The notes under the pieces: generated by a model
Told to the model about the DNA's origin: nothing
Seen by the model: the letters and a program-made list of their open reading frames with translations, nothing else
The model's database searches: none
Made by a program: the position numbers and the translations under genes
Origin: Anoplolepis gracilipes
Taxonomy: Eukaryota > Arthropoda > Insecta > Hymenoptera > Formicidae
NCBI RefSeq assembly: GCF_047496725.1
Contig: NC_132973.1
Location: 10,550,233-10,614,232, forward strand
DNA: 64,000 bases
Direction: 5' to 3'
In this document: positions 13,601-26,326 of the stretch, in pieces
Layout: the number at the start of each line of letters is the position of its first letter
How positions within the stretch are numbered: position 1 is the first letter of the stretch

Positions 13601-15208
13601 AAAAATTTTTTAAGACAATAAAGGATAAAAGTAAAAGCTCAAAAACTAAAGGGCGCAAAAAAAAGGGAAAACACTGGATAAAATCTTTATTTTTCGTTCT
13701 ATAAAAATAAAAAAAAGAATGGAAAAAAAGGAATGAAAAAAGCCTTACTTTTTCTCTTTTATTTCGGGGCTATAAATTAAAACTAAAAGCATTATGATAT
13801 AAAATATAGTAGAATTATTCAATCTACGTATCTATATGGTACAAATAAAATAAATCTCAATCACCTCAATAGGTTGGCTATCCTTGATTTTTTCTGCTAG
13901 CTCCTGAAAGCTACTGCTAGAATAGGGAGCTTTCCCGAAAAGACATTCATACATGATCACCCCGACACTCCACAGATCGACGCGAGCGTCATATTTATGT
14001 TTCAACAACATTTCAGGTGCCATGTAAAGGGGCGAACCACGTATCGCGAATTTGTGCTCCGAATTTGAGAGATACTGCGCGAAACCAAAATCTGAAATGG
14101 CGAGGAACAAGTAATGATTCGCCGTTGATTACCTTTCTGTTAAAACAAAAAATATTTTCTTTTAATTCTTCCGAAAATATATGAAAAGAAATAAACAAAT
14201 AAAATGACTATATACCGACCTCCAACCTTGAGGACTAATTGAGGTTTTCTCGTTAACAGTAAATTTTGTGGTTTGAGATCCATGTGACAAACATTATGAT
14301 CGCGCAAATATCTCAACGCTAATGCCAGCTGTTGTAGAAATCTGCGACAAACATTTTCGGCTAATTTATGCTTTTTCTTTATAAATCTCGACAAGTCTCC
14401 ACCGTCACAGTACTCCATGACGATATATATATGCCTGTTTATACGTATATAAGGATTATCTTTTTAGAAGGAAAAAAATACATATTAACAGTGATAAAAG
14501 TAATTTCTTATCAAATTAATATCTACGATTGCATAATCTCATCTCATCTAATTTCACTCATCAACATTTCGCAGTGAAATAATTACGTTATAATATCGTA
14601 AAGTCTCATGTAACGAACCCTTCGTCCCAGAAAAAATCTTTCATCTCTACGATATACTCATGTTTGAGGACATTTAACAGCTTGATCTCCGTCACGAGAT
14701 TGTCAATCGCTGATTTAGAGAGCGAGCCTTTATCCACACACTTGATAGCGACTATTTCTCGACTCCCACCCTGAGAATGATCGTCAAAAAGTGATAATGA
14801 TTTCGAGATTATCTTATATTCAAATGTAGTCTTAAATTTCTATCAAAAAGTTGGGAGCATCCACGCTTGAAATACAATTTTAAATAAAAATACAGCCGCA
14901 TTGCGTGATATATTTTACGCTCGAAATTAACTTTATAATTTCCACTGAAAAATTTGTATCTTATCGTGAAACATCTCGCAAGGGATCTATATTGTTAGAT
15001 GTTATTTGAAAGCTGAGTGCCGGGGGTGCCGAAGAAAACAAGTCCGATACTGTAGCTGAATATGCAAATAAATACGCGATATCGTTCCAGCGATAGCGTG
15101 TATTTATCTTTTTGTAAATCACATATATGTACACAGGAAAAAACGAGGAAATCTTTGTATATATAAGTATATATGTACATATATATATAAAACATAGTAA
15201 TGTAAAAA

Positions 15209-15268
<60 letters not shown>

Positions 15269-15580
15269 GTTTGTACACTTCCCACATATGTATAATAACT
15301 ACGATATTAAATCTATTCGTTCCACTTGCACTTATACATATATGCAGGTCCTTTACTTTCTCTTTCTTTCTACGAATTATTTATATTATTTAAAAAATGC
15401 AGAAATAAATGTAGTAAGCCTTAAGCTGTAAGAAATTAACCAATTACAATTGACCTTAAAGAAGAATAATGAATATGACTGGTTCATTTCTTACGACTTA
15501 AGGCTTACTACAGCTATTGTAGACCCGGCCTAAGAAAGTGCAAAAGTATAACAAATTATTACAACCAGTCGGGTCTCGAT

Positions 15581-15627
<47 letters not shown>

Positions 15628-15757
15628 AATAATACGTTCTTCAAAGCCACTAAAAAAAATCTACACGTACCTTCTTAAATGCTTTGTACACAGTCGCATA
15701 GCTTCCGGTGCCAATTTTTTCCAGCATAGAATAATCACTCACGGTGGGCAGACTCAT
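10663..15757 (-). CDS. Ulk3: Serine/threonine-protein kinase ULK3
   Basis: ULK3 is a UNC-51/ATG1-like kinase linked to autophagy and, in flies and mammals, to GLI-dependent Hedgehog signalling. Eight coding exons: 15757-15671, 14770-14619, 14434-14220, 14091-13865, 12796-12535, 12376-12179, 11989-11805 and 10767-10663. All junctions keep frame and give 476 residues, close to human ULK3 (about 470). The kinase domain fills the N-terminal half: glycine loop IGTGSYATV at 15-23, Lys39 in VAIK, HMDLKPQN with Asp132, DFG at 152-154, and APE at 176-178. The HRD arginine is replaced by Met, as expected because ULK3 proteins lack Arg there. Helical MIT-like segments follow (LDLEHAPTKENYDKAVALV, and AALEIGEAAEQYLAEG further on). 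Two donors are weak but correct in phase (GTTCGT, GTTTGT). Reading through the exon 6 donor would give a short C-terminus ending at 12138. Intron 4 carries a large foldback element. Confidence 0.95.
12991..13523. mobile_element. Foldback/MITE-like palindrome in ULK3 intron 4
   Basis: The two ends are near-complementary: acaaggaaaggtatggaagt at the left and its imperfect reverse complement at the right. Complementarity continues inwards through a TTAACGGCC/GGCCGTTAA pair and an ATGGTTTTTAATG/CATTAAAAACCAT pair, so nearly the whole 530 bp is one interrupted palindrome centred near 13255. No coding capacity. It lies fully inside the intron between 13864 and 12797. Confidence 0.85.
15208..15264. 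repeat. (AT)n microsatellite in ULK3 intron 1
   Basis: An uninterrupted TA run of about 55 bp. It produces poly-Ile/Tyr frames on both strands that are not genes. Confidence 0.85.
15411..15512. repeat. Short hairpin element in ULK3 intron 1
   Basis: The left arm GTAGTAAGCCTTAAG followed by TGTAAGAAATTAACCA is mirrored by GGTTCATTTCTTAC followed by CTTAAGGCTTACTAC at the right. The arms are about 35 nt with a loop of about 30 nt. It resembles a very small MITE. Confidence 0.75.
15582..15627. repeat. (AC)n(AT)n microsatellite
   Basis: A compound dinucleotide repeat in the first ULK3 intron, about 45 bp upstream of the exon 1 donor on the plus-strand coordinate. Confidence 0.8.
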
Positions 15758-17263
15758 TTTTGTTGAAAGTAGGCTAATTTATCGCGACATTTCTAGTGAA
15801 ACGTTGTAAAGACTACTGTGATACATAAGTAGAATTTTACCTTGGCACGCGTTGCTCATGCGCGCTATTTTGTGTTTTCTCGACGAATATATACAAGATT
15901 AATATCGTGCTGTTTACATAACAAAAATCAAAAGCTAATCATTATATTAAAGAAACTGCCTAGTATATATAATAGTCAACGCAGTAAAAGTTTCTCTTCT
16001 TTTCAATTATTTGCGCACAAAAAACAACTACTATTATAGAATGCATAAATTTCCTTTCTTTTTTTTTTTTTTTTTTTATTTGAGTATATATTAAACGCTT
16101 CTTCGATGGAAAATATAATAAAACATAAAAAAAGAATAATTCACGTGACAGTTGCTTGAAGTGCTAAGTTTAATTTATAGGTTAATGTTTAACGCCGATG
16201 CTATAAAAGATGCGCAGATAACAACTGTTGCAATCTTTCTGACACGAGAAAGCACAAGTAATGATTCTAGGTGTGTTTGTTCAACATCAGCGTCGAAGCG
16301 TAATTATTCCGATTATTAGATGCTCACTGGTAAACAATGCGCGGTCGACGCGGCGAGTAAATTGTAATGTGAACTAGCGCGGACACAATCGCGTGTGTGT
16401 CAGAGTGTCAGCTGTGCGTGCGAGACGCATGACGCGCAGTGAGGCGCGAGACGCGAGACGCGTGGGACGTGGGATGTGAGACGAGAGGCTCACTTGGCTT
16501 ATTTCACGACGCTCTGGGACGAGAATTTCACGACGAAGTTAGCGTGACGGCCGTGAGGGGCGCGACATGCGCGACAGTTCGCAATTCGCAATCGTTCGTT
16601 AATACGACGTGTCGACGTTGGCACGATCGCGGAATACTTCGGCCGTTCTCACAAAACGATCTCTCTATTTCTCGCGAAATTTCCTGTGCGACAATCCCGT
16701 ACACGAAGACCAAGACCTTGTCTTCGGTCGCGACGTCGCGATTCGACAACGGAAGAAGACGGCATGCTAGTCTTCGTTCGATCGCCGAAAGTTCCGATGC
16801 CGCGCGTCGTCGTGGACGTGACAGCAGTGTTCGCGCTATAGACTCGTTCAACGCTTTCTTTCATGGCAAACTTGTGCATTCTTCGAGGTTGACTCGTGAT
16901 TATTTTTCGCGATGGGAAAGGATAAAGAAGCGTGCATTTTTTCGTACGTCGACATGATCTCGTAACTCTTGTGTCGTGGTGGCATTTGCGAGTGTGATAT
17001 TTTCAAGTAACCTTGTGTCCGCGAAGTATTGGAAAGGGAAAAGAAAAAAATTAACGACTCCGTTTCTCGATAAAACGTGTAATCCTAGGAATATAATACA
17101 GGTTTGACGACACGGAATAAATAAGCTGCAATATAACGTGAATTTTGCACCAGTTTGTTTATTGTGGATTTCTCGCTCAGTTTTTGCAAGAAACTCGGTG
17201 AAATTTTTCGGTAAGACTTGTTTACAAAGAAAAAAACAGTTCAAACATTTCGTCATTTACAAT

Positions 17264-17298
<35 letters not shown>

Positions 17299-18314
17299 CA
17301 CGTGACGATCGTGCGACCTATCCTTGAATTAATACGCGTGTCATGCCTTATTATAAGACGCACTAATTAGCGAATCTGAATTGCGACACGCTCGTCCTTC
17401 GCGCATGTATTTTTGTCGGATGCGAATCGGAATCGACTCTTCCGATGGCCTCTGATCATTGTTAGAAGCGCGCATCTCGCTCGACACCTCGGCACGTAAC
17501 GTGATTCCTGTAATTCCTAGAGAAGCAAAATTGGCTTCGACGAAACTAATAACACAAAATATTCATTCTGTGAGCGTATGTTGGTCACTCGTTGGTCGCC
17601 TATCGACGCAGTAAATGTCGCAATTGGCCGATCGAGCAAACTTTTGGTTGCCGTTTTTGCCGTGAGATTAGCTGTTAGTGCGTAAGCTACCGGAGTTCAT
17701 TTCGAATGTTTTGGCAGCTGATTTTGTTCCCCTTTCTCCTTTCGTAACAGAACCGTTTAAAAATTTCTCAACCCTTTACACTACCGAGGAGTTTATTTAA
17801 ACGCTATCACGTTGAATTGCTTTTCTAACGCGTTAACAACAACGCGCCTTTCGAGAGGCTATCTTTCGGGATGCTTTATTGGAGAAGCATCAAGAAACGA
17901 TGACGTCATATACTGAAACATAAGCTGTTTTCTCGTAGCAGGTGCGCGTATTAAATTTTCGGAATCGCGAATTATTTACATCTTGTTGAAGTTGACATTC
18001 CCATGCGGTGGACAAAGATCAATTTTCAATTTAATTTTGTCAGATACATATCGTATATAGAAACGTGTAAATTAAATTTAAGTTGTACACTGTATGCATT
18101 AATACAATAATAGTTTGCATCTATTGTTTGTTCAAATGTGAATATTTGTAGGCTTGTGTTACCATACAGAATGTGCAGGATTGAAACATTGATTGACACA
18201 GGGTAAAGATATTCTTGCAACTCTTTTATATTCAATTCTGTGTGTGTAGGTGCGGTATATATTGATCAAGAAAAAAAAAAGTCTAGAGAGATTGCTCGTT
18301 AATTTCTCACAACA
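15758..18314. promoter_or_regulatory. Head-to-head region between ULK3 and ariadne-1
   Basis: About 2.5 kb separates the ULK3 start codon (-) from the ariadne-1 start codon (+). A CpG-rich block at about 16.3-17.1 kb probably holds transcription starts and a 5' UTR exon. A possible UTR acceptor (TGTGTGTAG) ends at 18249, 65 bp before the ariadne-1 ATG. A poly-T tract lies at 17265-17294. The plus-strand open frame 16439-16957 is Arg-rich and overlaps open frames on the other strand, so it is probably spurious. Confidence 0.5.
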
Positions 18315-20383
18315 ATGGATTCGGAAGAAGAAACACTCTACGACGACGTTGATTCTGGTAATGAATCAAGCGGCGATGATGTTGACTTTGCCATGGAAAT
18401 AGAATCTGGTAATCCACGTGAACGAGCTACCGATGTAGATGAATATCCTTTTGAAGTACTTTCTACTGAAGAGATTGTACAACACATGGTCGATTCCATA
18501 AAGGAAGTCAACACTGTTGTTGAAGTAAGCTTTATAGATTATAGTAATTAATGAATGTACATTAAAAAGTAAATATTAGGATACATATCTTATATATGCG
18601 CTAATCTGCAGATACCAGCAACAACTACACGTATATTATTAAATCATTTTAAATGGGATAAGGAAAAATTAATGGAGCGTTTTTATGATGGCGATCAAGA
18701 CAAATTATTTGCCGAAGCACGTGTCATTAATCCATTTAGAAAGGGTCCTTTAATAAGTAGAAGTCGATCTTCGCAGAGTTCTTTGGTAAATGTGTATAAT
18801 TTATTCTAATTATATTTGGGGTGTCATTATTAAACAAATTACAATAAAATTTCTTTTGTTTATGTGTCACAGTCCAAAAGAATGACAAATGGAACAGAGG
18901 AATGTGGAATCTGTTTTATGATCTTACCATCTTCTGTAAGTTTATTGTATCTTTAAAAAGTAGCATGTTAATAAAGTATAAGATAAAAGACTCTATAAAA
19001 ATTGTTAGATGATGACTGGTCTCGAATGTGGGCATCGTTTCTGTACTGGTTGCTGGGGAGAATATTTGACGACTAAAATCATGGAAGAAGGAGTTGGACA
19101 AACAATTGCGTGTGCTGCTCATGCTTGCGATATTTTAGTAGATGATGCCAGTGTTATGCGGCTTGTCAAAGATTCCAAAGTTAAATTAAAATATCAACAT
19201 TTAATCACCAATAGTTTTGTCGAAGTAAATATTTTTAATAAATATAGTTAAATTTATTGGATATTATATAAATATCTTCTTACATATGTGTTTTCTTCCT
19301 TAGTGTAATAGGTTATTGAGATGGTGTCCTTCTCCCGATTGTAATAATGCAGTTAAAGTGCAGTATGTAGAAGCAAGACCAGTTACTTGTAAATGTGGAC
19401 ATATTTTCTGTTTTCACTGTGGTGAAAATTGGCATGATCCTGTAAAGTGTCATTTACTTCGAAAATGGATCAAAAAGTGTGATGATGATTCTGAAACATC
19501 AAATTGGATTGCTGCTAATACAAAGGAATGTCCTAAATGCAATGTTACAATCGAGAAAGACGGCGGATGTAATCACATGGTTTGCAAAAATCAAAATTGT
19601 AAAACTGAATTTTGTTGGGTGTGTCTTGGACCATGGGAACCACATGGTTCTAGCTGGTATAATTGTAATCGCTACGATGAAGAGGAAGCTAAAGTAGCTA
19701 GAAATGCACAAGAAAAATCCAGATCAGCTTTACAGAGATATTTATTTTATTGTAATAGATATATGAATCACATGCAATCGCTAAAATTTGAGAGTAAATT
19801 GTATGCTAGTGTGAAAGAGAAGATGGAAGAAATGCAACAGCATAACATGTCATGGATTGAGGTACATCAACATTATTATAATAGTGATAATAATACTAAT
19901 AGTAATAAAATATATATGTATATAGAGCATTGCTTGAATTTATCGAATACAAACTTATGCATATTAATCTTTTTCACATGTTTCAGGTACAATTTTTGAA
20001 AAAAGCAGTCGACATTTTGTGTTCCTGTAGACAGACTCTCATGTATACTTATGTCTTTGCTTATTACGTGAAAAAGAATAATCAGTCTGTGATTTTTGAA
20101 GATAACCAAAAGGATTTAGAGAGTGCCACAGAATGCCTCTCTGAATATCTCGAAAGGGATATTACAAGTGAAAATCTTGCAGATATTAAACAAAAAGTTC
20201 AGGATAAATATAGGTAATTGTGTGTTACTTGTTTGTTAGGAAAATGAGATATCTTGTTTGTAATTGTAATAATGTGAAGACAATATTATTTTCTTTTAAA
20301 GATACTGCGATAGTCGAAGAAAAGTGCTTTTAGAACATGTCCATGAAGGGTATGAAAAAGAATGGTGGGATTACAAGGAATAG
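18315..20383 (+). CDS. ari-1: E3 ubiquitin-protein ligase ariadne-1 (RBR family)
   Basis: Ariadne-1 is a RING-between-RING ligase working with UBCH7-type E2s and neddylated cullins; it forms a thioester before passing ubiquitin on. Seven coding exons: 18315-18524, 18612-18785, 18873-18935, 19009-19224, 19304-19861, 19987-20213 and 20302-20383. All junctions are GT-AG and in phase, giving 509 residues (Drosophila ari-1 is about 500). An acidic N-terminus covers roughly 1-45. RING1 starts at C138/C141 with CGHRFCTGCW at 156-165. The IBR lies around C229-C270. RING2 starts at C297/C300, with the catalytic cysteine in GGCNHMVC (C310). The helical Ariadne domain follows to a C-terminus ending in WWDYKE. 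The start matches the family's acidic beginning. It is divergent from ULK3 upstream. Confidence 0.97.
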
Positions 20384-21908
20384 AGCATCTTTATTAAGGT
20401 TTTTTTTGGGGTGTGACACATAAGTTCTCTTCCTTCCCACCTCTGCCCCAGCTGTGATAAACTAAGAAAGAAAGAGCTGACAAGAGACAGAAATGGAGTA
20501 TGTGACAAAGTGATAAACGTGTTATATGCACTTCATACATAATATGCTCTGTGGTCACACATATAATATCGTTTATGATAAATATTGAACTCGAACTATT
20601 AAAATTCAATCCGATCAAAGTTGATTGGACAATATCTTAATTTGCGCTTGCTGTGTGTTGTACATCATTGTAGATTCTTAATCCTTGATAAAAATGCCCC
20701 ATTGTTTTAGATAACGGTAAGAATATTAGTTATATTCATTAAGGCGAACAACATGTGCATCATAATTAGTCAAATATTGTTATTAATATTTTTAGCAATA
20801 TGTTAAAATAACTTGACTAAAAAATTTAATATTTTAATGTATTTTACTGAGGTTAATCGATTGCAATTTTTGAATACCGATGATTTATTTTCTTCCCATA
20901 TTACTATTTTAAGGATAGCTATTTAAAATATAAAATGGGTCAGGTATGTACAACTAAGATGGATCACATCTCGACTGTTTTGTGCTATTTTGGACCACAA
21001 TACGTCCAGGCTATAACTGCCAATCTTTAAGGGACACTAAATTACTAAATGCGTATCGTCAGTGCTATGTATTTTTATTGTTAATGTTTGAAATTATTTC
21101 TGTCCTCGTATTTGTATCATTTTAAAAAAGATTTAAACACAAAACATCTTACAAAATAATAAAGATATAATCGTTTATCTCTTTCTGTACAGATTTTTTA
21201 TTTCTTTCTTTACAGATAAATTATATATTTCAGTTTGTTATTTCATACTGACGTTGCGCAGTTTAAAGGGGGCCAAGTTTGTGATATCTTCACATGTATC
21301 ATATTGCATCTCTAAATAAAACTACTACGCAGGTGTATAACATACATTTGTCAAATTATAACAAAATGCTCATACTATTATACTTAATTGTGTCTCTCAT
21401 TTTGTAAATTTGATGTTTTATGATTCATGATAAATTGTACAATATATTTTTGTTTTGACTTGCATTATTAAATCTCAATTTTTTACAAGTCGATATATAT
21501 TCTAAATAATTTATAATTGTAATACACATACACATACATCTTTCTTTCTTTCTCTCTCTCTTTCTCTGTTTACACAATGTTTTAGAAATTTGATATGTTA
21601 TTAAAATACCCTAATTAAAATACTGATTGTAATTTTACATAAATCTTATTAAGAATTTTTAAATCTAATTATATGATTGTTTCAGAGTTACTTTATTATC
21701 CTTTCTTTTTATCATGATTTTTTAATTATTTCTTTTTATTTAATTTTATTTCTATTTATCTGCATAACACTGACGATATGTTTTATGTACCATTAGCTAA
21801 TTGAAGGTTGATGATTACAATAAAATATTCACTTATTATTATCAATATAAGTGACAGACAAAATGGAGTTCCATTTGTACAATTAATGTAATGTATGTGT
21901 ATATATTA

Positions 21909-21917
<9 letters not shown>

Positions 21918-21965
<48 letters not shown>

Positions 21966-21970
21966 ATATA
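21918..21970. repeat. (TA)n microsatellite
   Basis: A TA run of about 50 bp with GTA interruptions. Confidence 0.8.
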
Positions 21971-22638
21971 TATTCACATAGAATAAATATATAGTACTTT
22001 GAAACATAGTAATAACAAAGTAAATGTAGAAAATTTTGAAGATTTATTGATGAAACGAAATTTGTGTGTTGATTCTTGCTATTATACATATTAGAATCTG
22101 AAATAAAAGTTAAAATGCAGTTGTTTTCTGTACAGTCGCAAAATTTGATTAGATGTAAGAAAACTGTTAGACATACTTCCGCCAGAAAAAAATCTCTAGT
22201 TTGTGATTTTATAATTATATTCACTCAATATTCGTAAGTTACAATAGCATATTAAAAGAGCTCTCTGATATGATCCTGTATAAAAATAAAACTTATAAAT
22301 GTTCAAAACTTCTTGTAAATGACTGAGAGTCTTCGTATTCATAAAAATAATGTGTGGTATATATAAAGTTGAAATATTTAGCTGTCAAACTATCAAACAT
22401 ATCCAAGAAACTATTATGCAATGATGCAAATGTTTAATTGCATTTTAGTTGGTATAGATTGCAAAGATTTCTCTTGTGTCAAAGATTTTATTGTTTGCTC
22501 ATAATTTTTGAGTATTTCATAAATATTAAAATTTATACAATAATAAAACAAATTATTTTATTAGTGAATTGTAATATAGACGAAAATCGTGCGCGACTTT
22601 ACCTTTTATGGTTAAATAAATTAACATGATATATTGAC

Positions 22639-22731
22639 TGTGTTTCAAAATTCACTGTTACTACTAAAAATCTAAGTTTACGTTATGTATATTATAGATT
22701 TCCAGTACTAGCAATAAATTTTGGAACGCAA
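22639..22731. mobile_element. Small MITE-like element, copy 1 of 3
   Basis: The left end TGTTTCAAAATTCACTG and right end CAATAAATTTTGGAACGCA are inverted repeats. The same ends occur in the elements at 27622-27741 and 48051-48187. This copy is the most diverged and shortest (about 93 bp). Non-coding. Confidence 0.65.
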
Positions 22732-24098
22732 TAATTATCATCTTCATCAAATTCTTATGGTGATGGATTTCTCATCGTTGTTTGATGTTGCCTTTTGTTA
22801 ACATAATTACAAATACATAATATATATATATTGTAAATACTACATATACATATATATATTCATATACATACATTGTAAATCTTAAGTGATTTAGATCTCG
22901 ATAGTCTCATGAATATGAAAATATGTATGAGATTTCACCATGCTGAAAATGACAGTTAATATATTTCCTTGGCAAAAATGTATCCTCCTCTTTGATTAAG
23001 AAATAAAGAGAGGAAATTATTATCCCACAGCATCCTATTATAACGTTATACTTATTATGCATTTAAAATACTTATATAATTGAAATCATACAGAGGACTC
23101 GATCAGCTGAAACATTTCTAAATAATATAGAGCATATAGTCTTTTCATCTCTTAAAATAATATTATGCATTTTAAACAAAAGTATCCAGATCATATATAA
23201 ATTTAATTGTGATAGTAAAAAATTAGTTTTCTACATTGCAACACATCTTTATAGAAAATAATGTGTTGTTTTGAAAATGCTATTAACATCAATAGAATAT
23301 CAAACTCATTAATGTATTTTTTGTTTTTAATTAATATTTGAGATTAAATATAAATATAATTAGAAGGATTATATTCATCGCAGTAAGAATAGCGGTTATT
23401 TCACATATATGAAGTTATTATTTTTGATTATTTGCAAACATATATACATTAGAAATATGTATGTCGTTTACAGCATTTTGTAGCGATTAAGACTGATCCC
23501 CTCTTTGACATGACATAATGCACAACAGTATATATATTAAAACTTATTTTACTTATAATTTATAATGATACATTAAAAATGCTCTCTACAATGTTGATTC
23601 AATGTGTTTTCCAAGAAAACAAATTTACTCTTACATCATATCAATTAAGTTTGCATAATTTTATGTGTGAGCATAATTTTTACTTATAGTAGCATAAAAC
23701 TATTGAAATTGTCAGTAACAGCAAACTGTGTGTGTGTGTTCTACCCTGTAAATTTCCATCGATAATAGTATTTGATATAGTAAGTAATGTTATATGAGAA
23801 ATTATTGAGTTTTATCAAATATTAATAATGCACATATGCAAATATCACCCAGATTGAAAAATAAGAAATTATATTAAATTTTCTATATTATTGTGAAATT
23901 GTCTTATATACTAATTTTATCTTTGCAATATTTTTTCACAATCTTTCTTTCATCCCAGTCTCTTTTTTTCAATAATAATTACAGGAAAAAGATCTTTATT
24001 TTATAAAAGTATTTATTTTGAATATAAAATTTTCGCAAGTGTATAATAATAGAATATATCGACATGTAAAAAAGTAGCCGTTATTTGAATATATATCA

Positions 24099-24168
24099 TT
24101 GAATATATCGGTACAGTTCTTAACTATTTCTCGTTGAATATCACGGTACAGTTCTTAACTATTTCTTG
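24099..24168. repeat. 35-bp tandem duplication
   Basis: Two adjacent units with the shared core CGGTACAGTTCTTAACTATT, differing at a few positions. Confidence 0.8.
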
Positions 24169-24848
24169 CTTTTTTTTTTCCATTGCTATATATTTTTTAA
24201 TGTTTAAAATTGTGTGGATGCGATCAGTTCTACGACGAAAGATATTCAAAAAATTTATTATTTAATATATTCTCTACCTAAAATAAATTATAAATAAATA
24301 TATTAGTGTCTACCTAAATTCAATAAAATTTTCGAGAAAAAGAGAGATTCTTGTTTCATACATAAATTTCTAATAATTTCTTTAATTTTGAGTATTATTG
24401 TTGAAAATTACTTTAATATTAAAAAAAATGTCTATTATATAATTAAATAAGATATATTCTGTTTACTATACATATATAATTTCACTAGTTTGTATCATAA
24501 AGTATTGTAATAGGAAACTAGCGTCATTGTCTGTCGCTCATGCTATATATGCTGGCTGGAGTTATATAAAAAGTAGGACGATTCTAAGCAGAGTGACGTT
24601 GATATGAAAATTATGTATGTCAACGCGTTGAAGTATCTTTTGTTAATCTTGTATGTTTCTCGTATAGACGTAGCAAACTCTCCGTTTGAATCGAATCGTT
24701 CCGATGTTCGTATGAAATGTAATATTGTACGTACGTTATTGAAAAAATCTATTCACATTTCTCTCTCAAGCGTGTTCTCGTAGAACATAAGTACGCGATA
24801 ATTTCTTGGATAAAACATACTCAAACCATATGATTTCGTGAGGCTCCA

Positions 24849-25961
24849 TCAGGAAGTCACCGACAAGATTGTAGCGATTAAACCAAGAGTGGCTCCTGTC
24901 ATTAATAAACTTCTCCAAATTGCTCCGCTAATTTCTTCAGCCACAGGATATTCAATGCATAATTGTTCCTGTAAGAAAATAATACAAGGTATGTGTATTT
25001 TAAGTAAAAGTTTAAAAAAAAATTTTCTCCCTTAGCGATAAATACTCACCCACCCATCGTAGCCTTTAATAAAATGTGTTATATTTTCACCGACGTATCT
25101 AGAAACGTATAGCGGCAATTTCTTTTTAAGACTGTGCATTCTTCTGTCTCTAGCCCATAAAGCTAATCTGCCCATAAAAGCGTATAAGCAAACAATTCTA
25201 GCCCATGTAATAACGCCATGTAAAAACAATTCATTGGCAACTCCCATAAACGTTTCGTACGCAGTATCCGGAACAACATTTAAACGATTTACCATACTTG
25301 TAAAGAGAATGCTATGTTTGTTGAGCATTTGATATACATTGTGCCTCATGCTACGAGACACTGGATCCTGGGATATAAGATAGATATCTTCTTTTAACAA
25401 GTACCGTATTACATCGTTGGCTAGACTCTCGGCGGTCGATTCTATGGAATCATCATGGATATTGTATCTTGGTGGTGGGCCTAGTTGTGGGAAGAGATGT
25501 TGAAGTCGAATCTAAAAGATACAACATTTTGTCTCAAATACAAAACTATAGTTTTATAATGACTTTTTTGATTGAAGTTTTTTTTATATTCAATTTGAAA
25601 AAACGTGATGTCGATGAGCATTTTGTTAACTTGGATGCTGACTATGAATCGGTGCGAATAATTAACAAGCGTAATAGTCGATATATGGTACCTGACACAT
25701 TTCGAAGAAAGACATAGCGCGATTAGCAGCGCCGACCGCATATCGGCAGACACCGTCCTCGTTGTCGTCGGCTGCAGCTGCGGCGGCAGCGGCCACAGCT
25801 CGCTCGTTCGACGAATTCTTGTTACCGGGGGGATCGCATTCCGGAATGCCGCCCACTCTGGAATGCAGCTCCTCTCGCGTTGACGTACCCTGCCCCTCCT
25901 CCGCGCTACCCCGTGTACCAAGAATCTCATTGTTCATCGTTGTTCCGTCGTCGCCGGCCAT
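24849..25961 (-). CDS. Bcl-2 family apoptosis regulator (BOK/Debcl/Buffy type)
   Basis: Bcl-2 proteins control mitochondrial or ER membrane integrity and apoptosis. Three coding exons: 25961-25692, 25511-25050 and 24968-24849. All are in phase with good splice sites and give 283 residues, near the size of the Drosophila pair Debcl and Buffy (about 300). The start is the first in-frame ATG; the open frame upstream to 26108 has none. Residues 1-90 are low-complexity with a poly-Ala run followed by an acidic patch. BH1 is ANELFLHGVITWARIVCLYA (182-201). BH2 lies around THFIKGYDGWEQL (235-247). A hydrophobic C-terminal tail (about 261-283, SLLMTGATLGLIATIL) looks like a membrane anchor. The segment expected to be BH3 (about 148-160) lacks a clear Leu-x3-Gly-Asp core. 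I cannot decide between Debcl and Buffy orthology. Confidence 0.93.
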
Positions 25962-26278
25962 CCTATCTCCTTCTGCTATTAAACGAGGAATCGTTTTCAA
26001 ATAATCCCGTTCCTTTATCCACACGTTTCTCGCGTACAGTTTCCGTTGGCAGTTACGTTGTCCTTTCAGGTCGTCGTGACACACACATACACACGCACCG
26101 CTCTTCACCGTTCTTACATCTCACGTTCGTCTTCAAGATCGTCTGGTGCATGAATCGATCTCGCGCGCGCGCGCGCGCGCGTCCGATGCGCCGGGATGAA
26201 GCGAGTACACGGTGCTCCAAAAACTCGAACCAACCGATCCAACCCGGTCAACCGACCGACCAACCGACCGACCGATCG

Positions 26279-26326
26279 ACCAACCAACCAACCAACCAAC
26301 CAACCAACCAACCAACCAACCAACCA
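26279..26326. repeat. (CCAA)n tetranucleotide repeat
   Basis: About twelve CCAA units preceded by CGAC-type variants. Because four bases are not a codon multiple, all frames repeat every four residues, giving false QPTN or GWLV peptides. Confidence 0.85.

Larger units (their letters stand above)
20384..24848. other. Long AT-rich stretch between ariadne-1 and the Bcl-2 gene
   Basis: The two genes converge, so their 3' UTRs share this 4.5-kb stretch. It is very AT-rich; candidate AATAAA signals exist (for example near 21315), but the real ends cannot be fixed. Contents noted: an AT microsatellite (21918-21970), a small inverted-repeat element (22639-22731) and a 35-bp tandem duplication (24099-24168). 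I see no gene. Confidence 0.5.

Noticed and set aside
16439..16957. 172-codon open frame upstream of ariadne-1
   Set aside because: Arg-rich, overlaps similar-length frames on the opposite strand, and lies in the CpG-rich promoter/5' UTR region.
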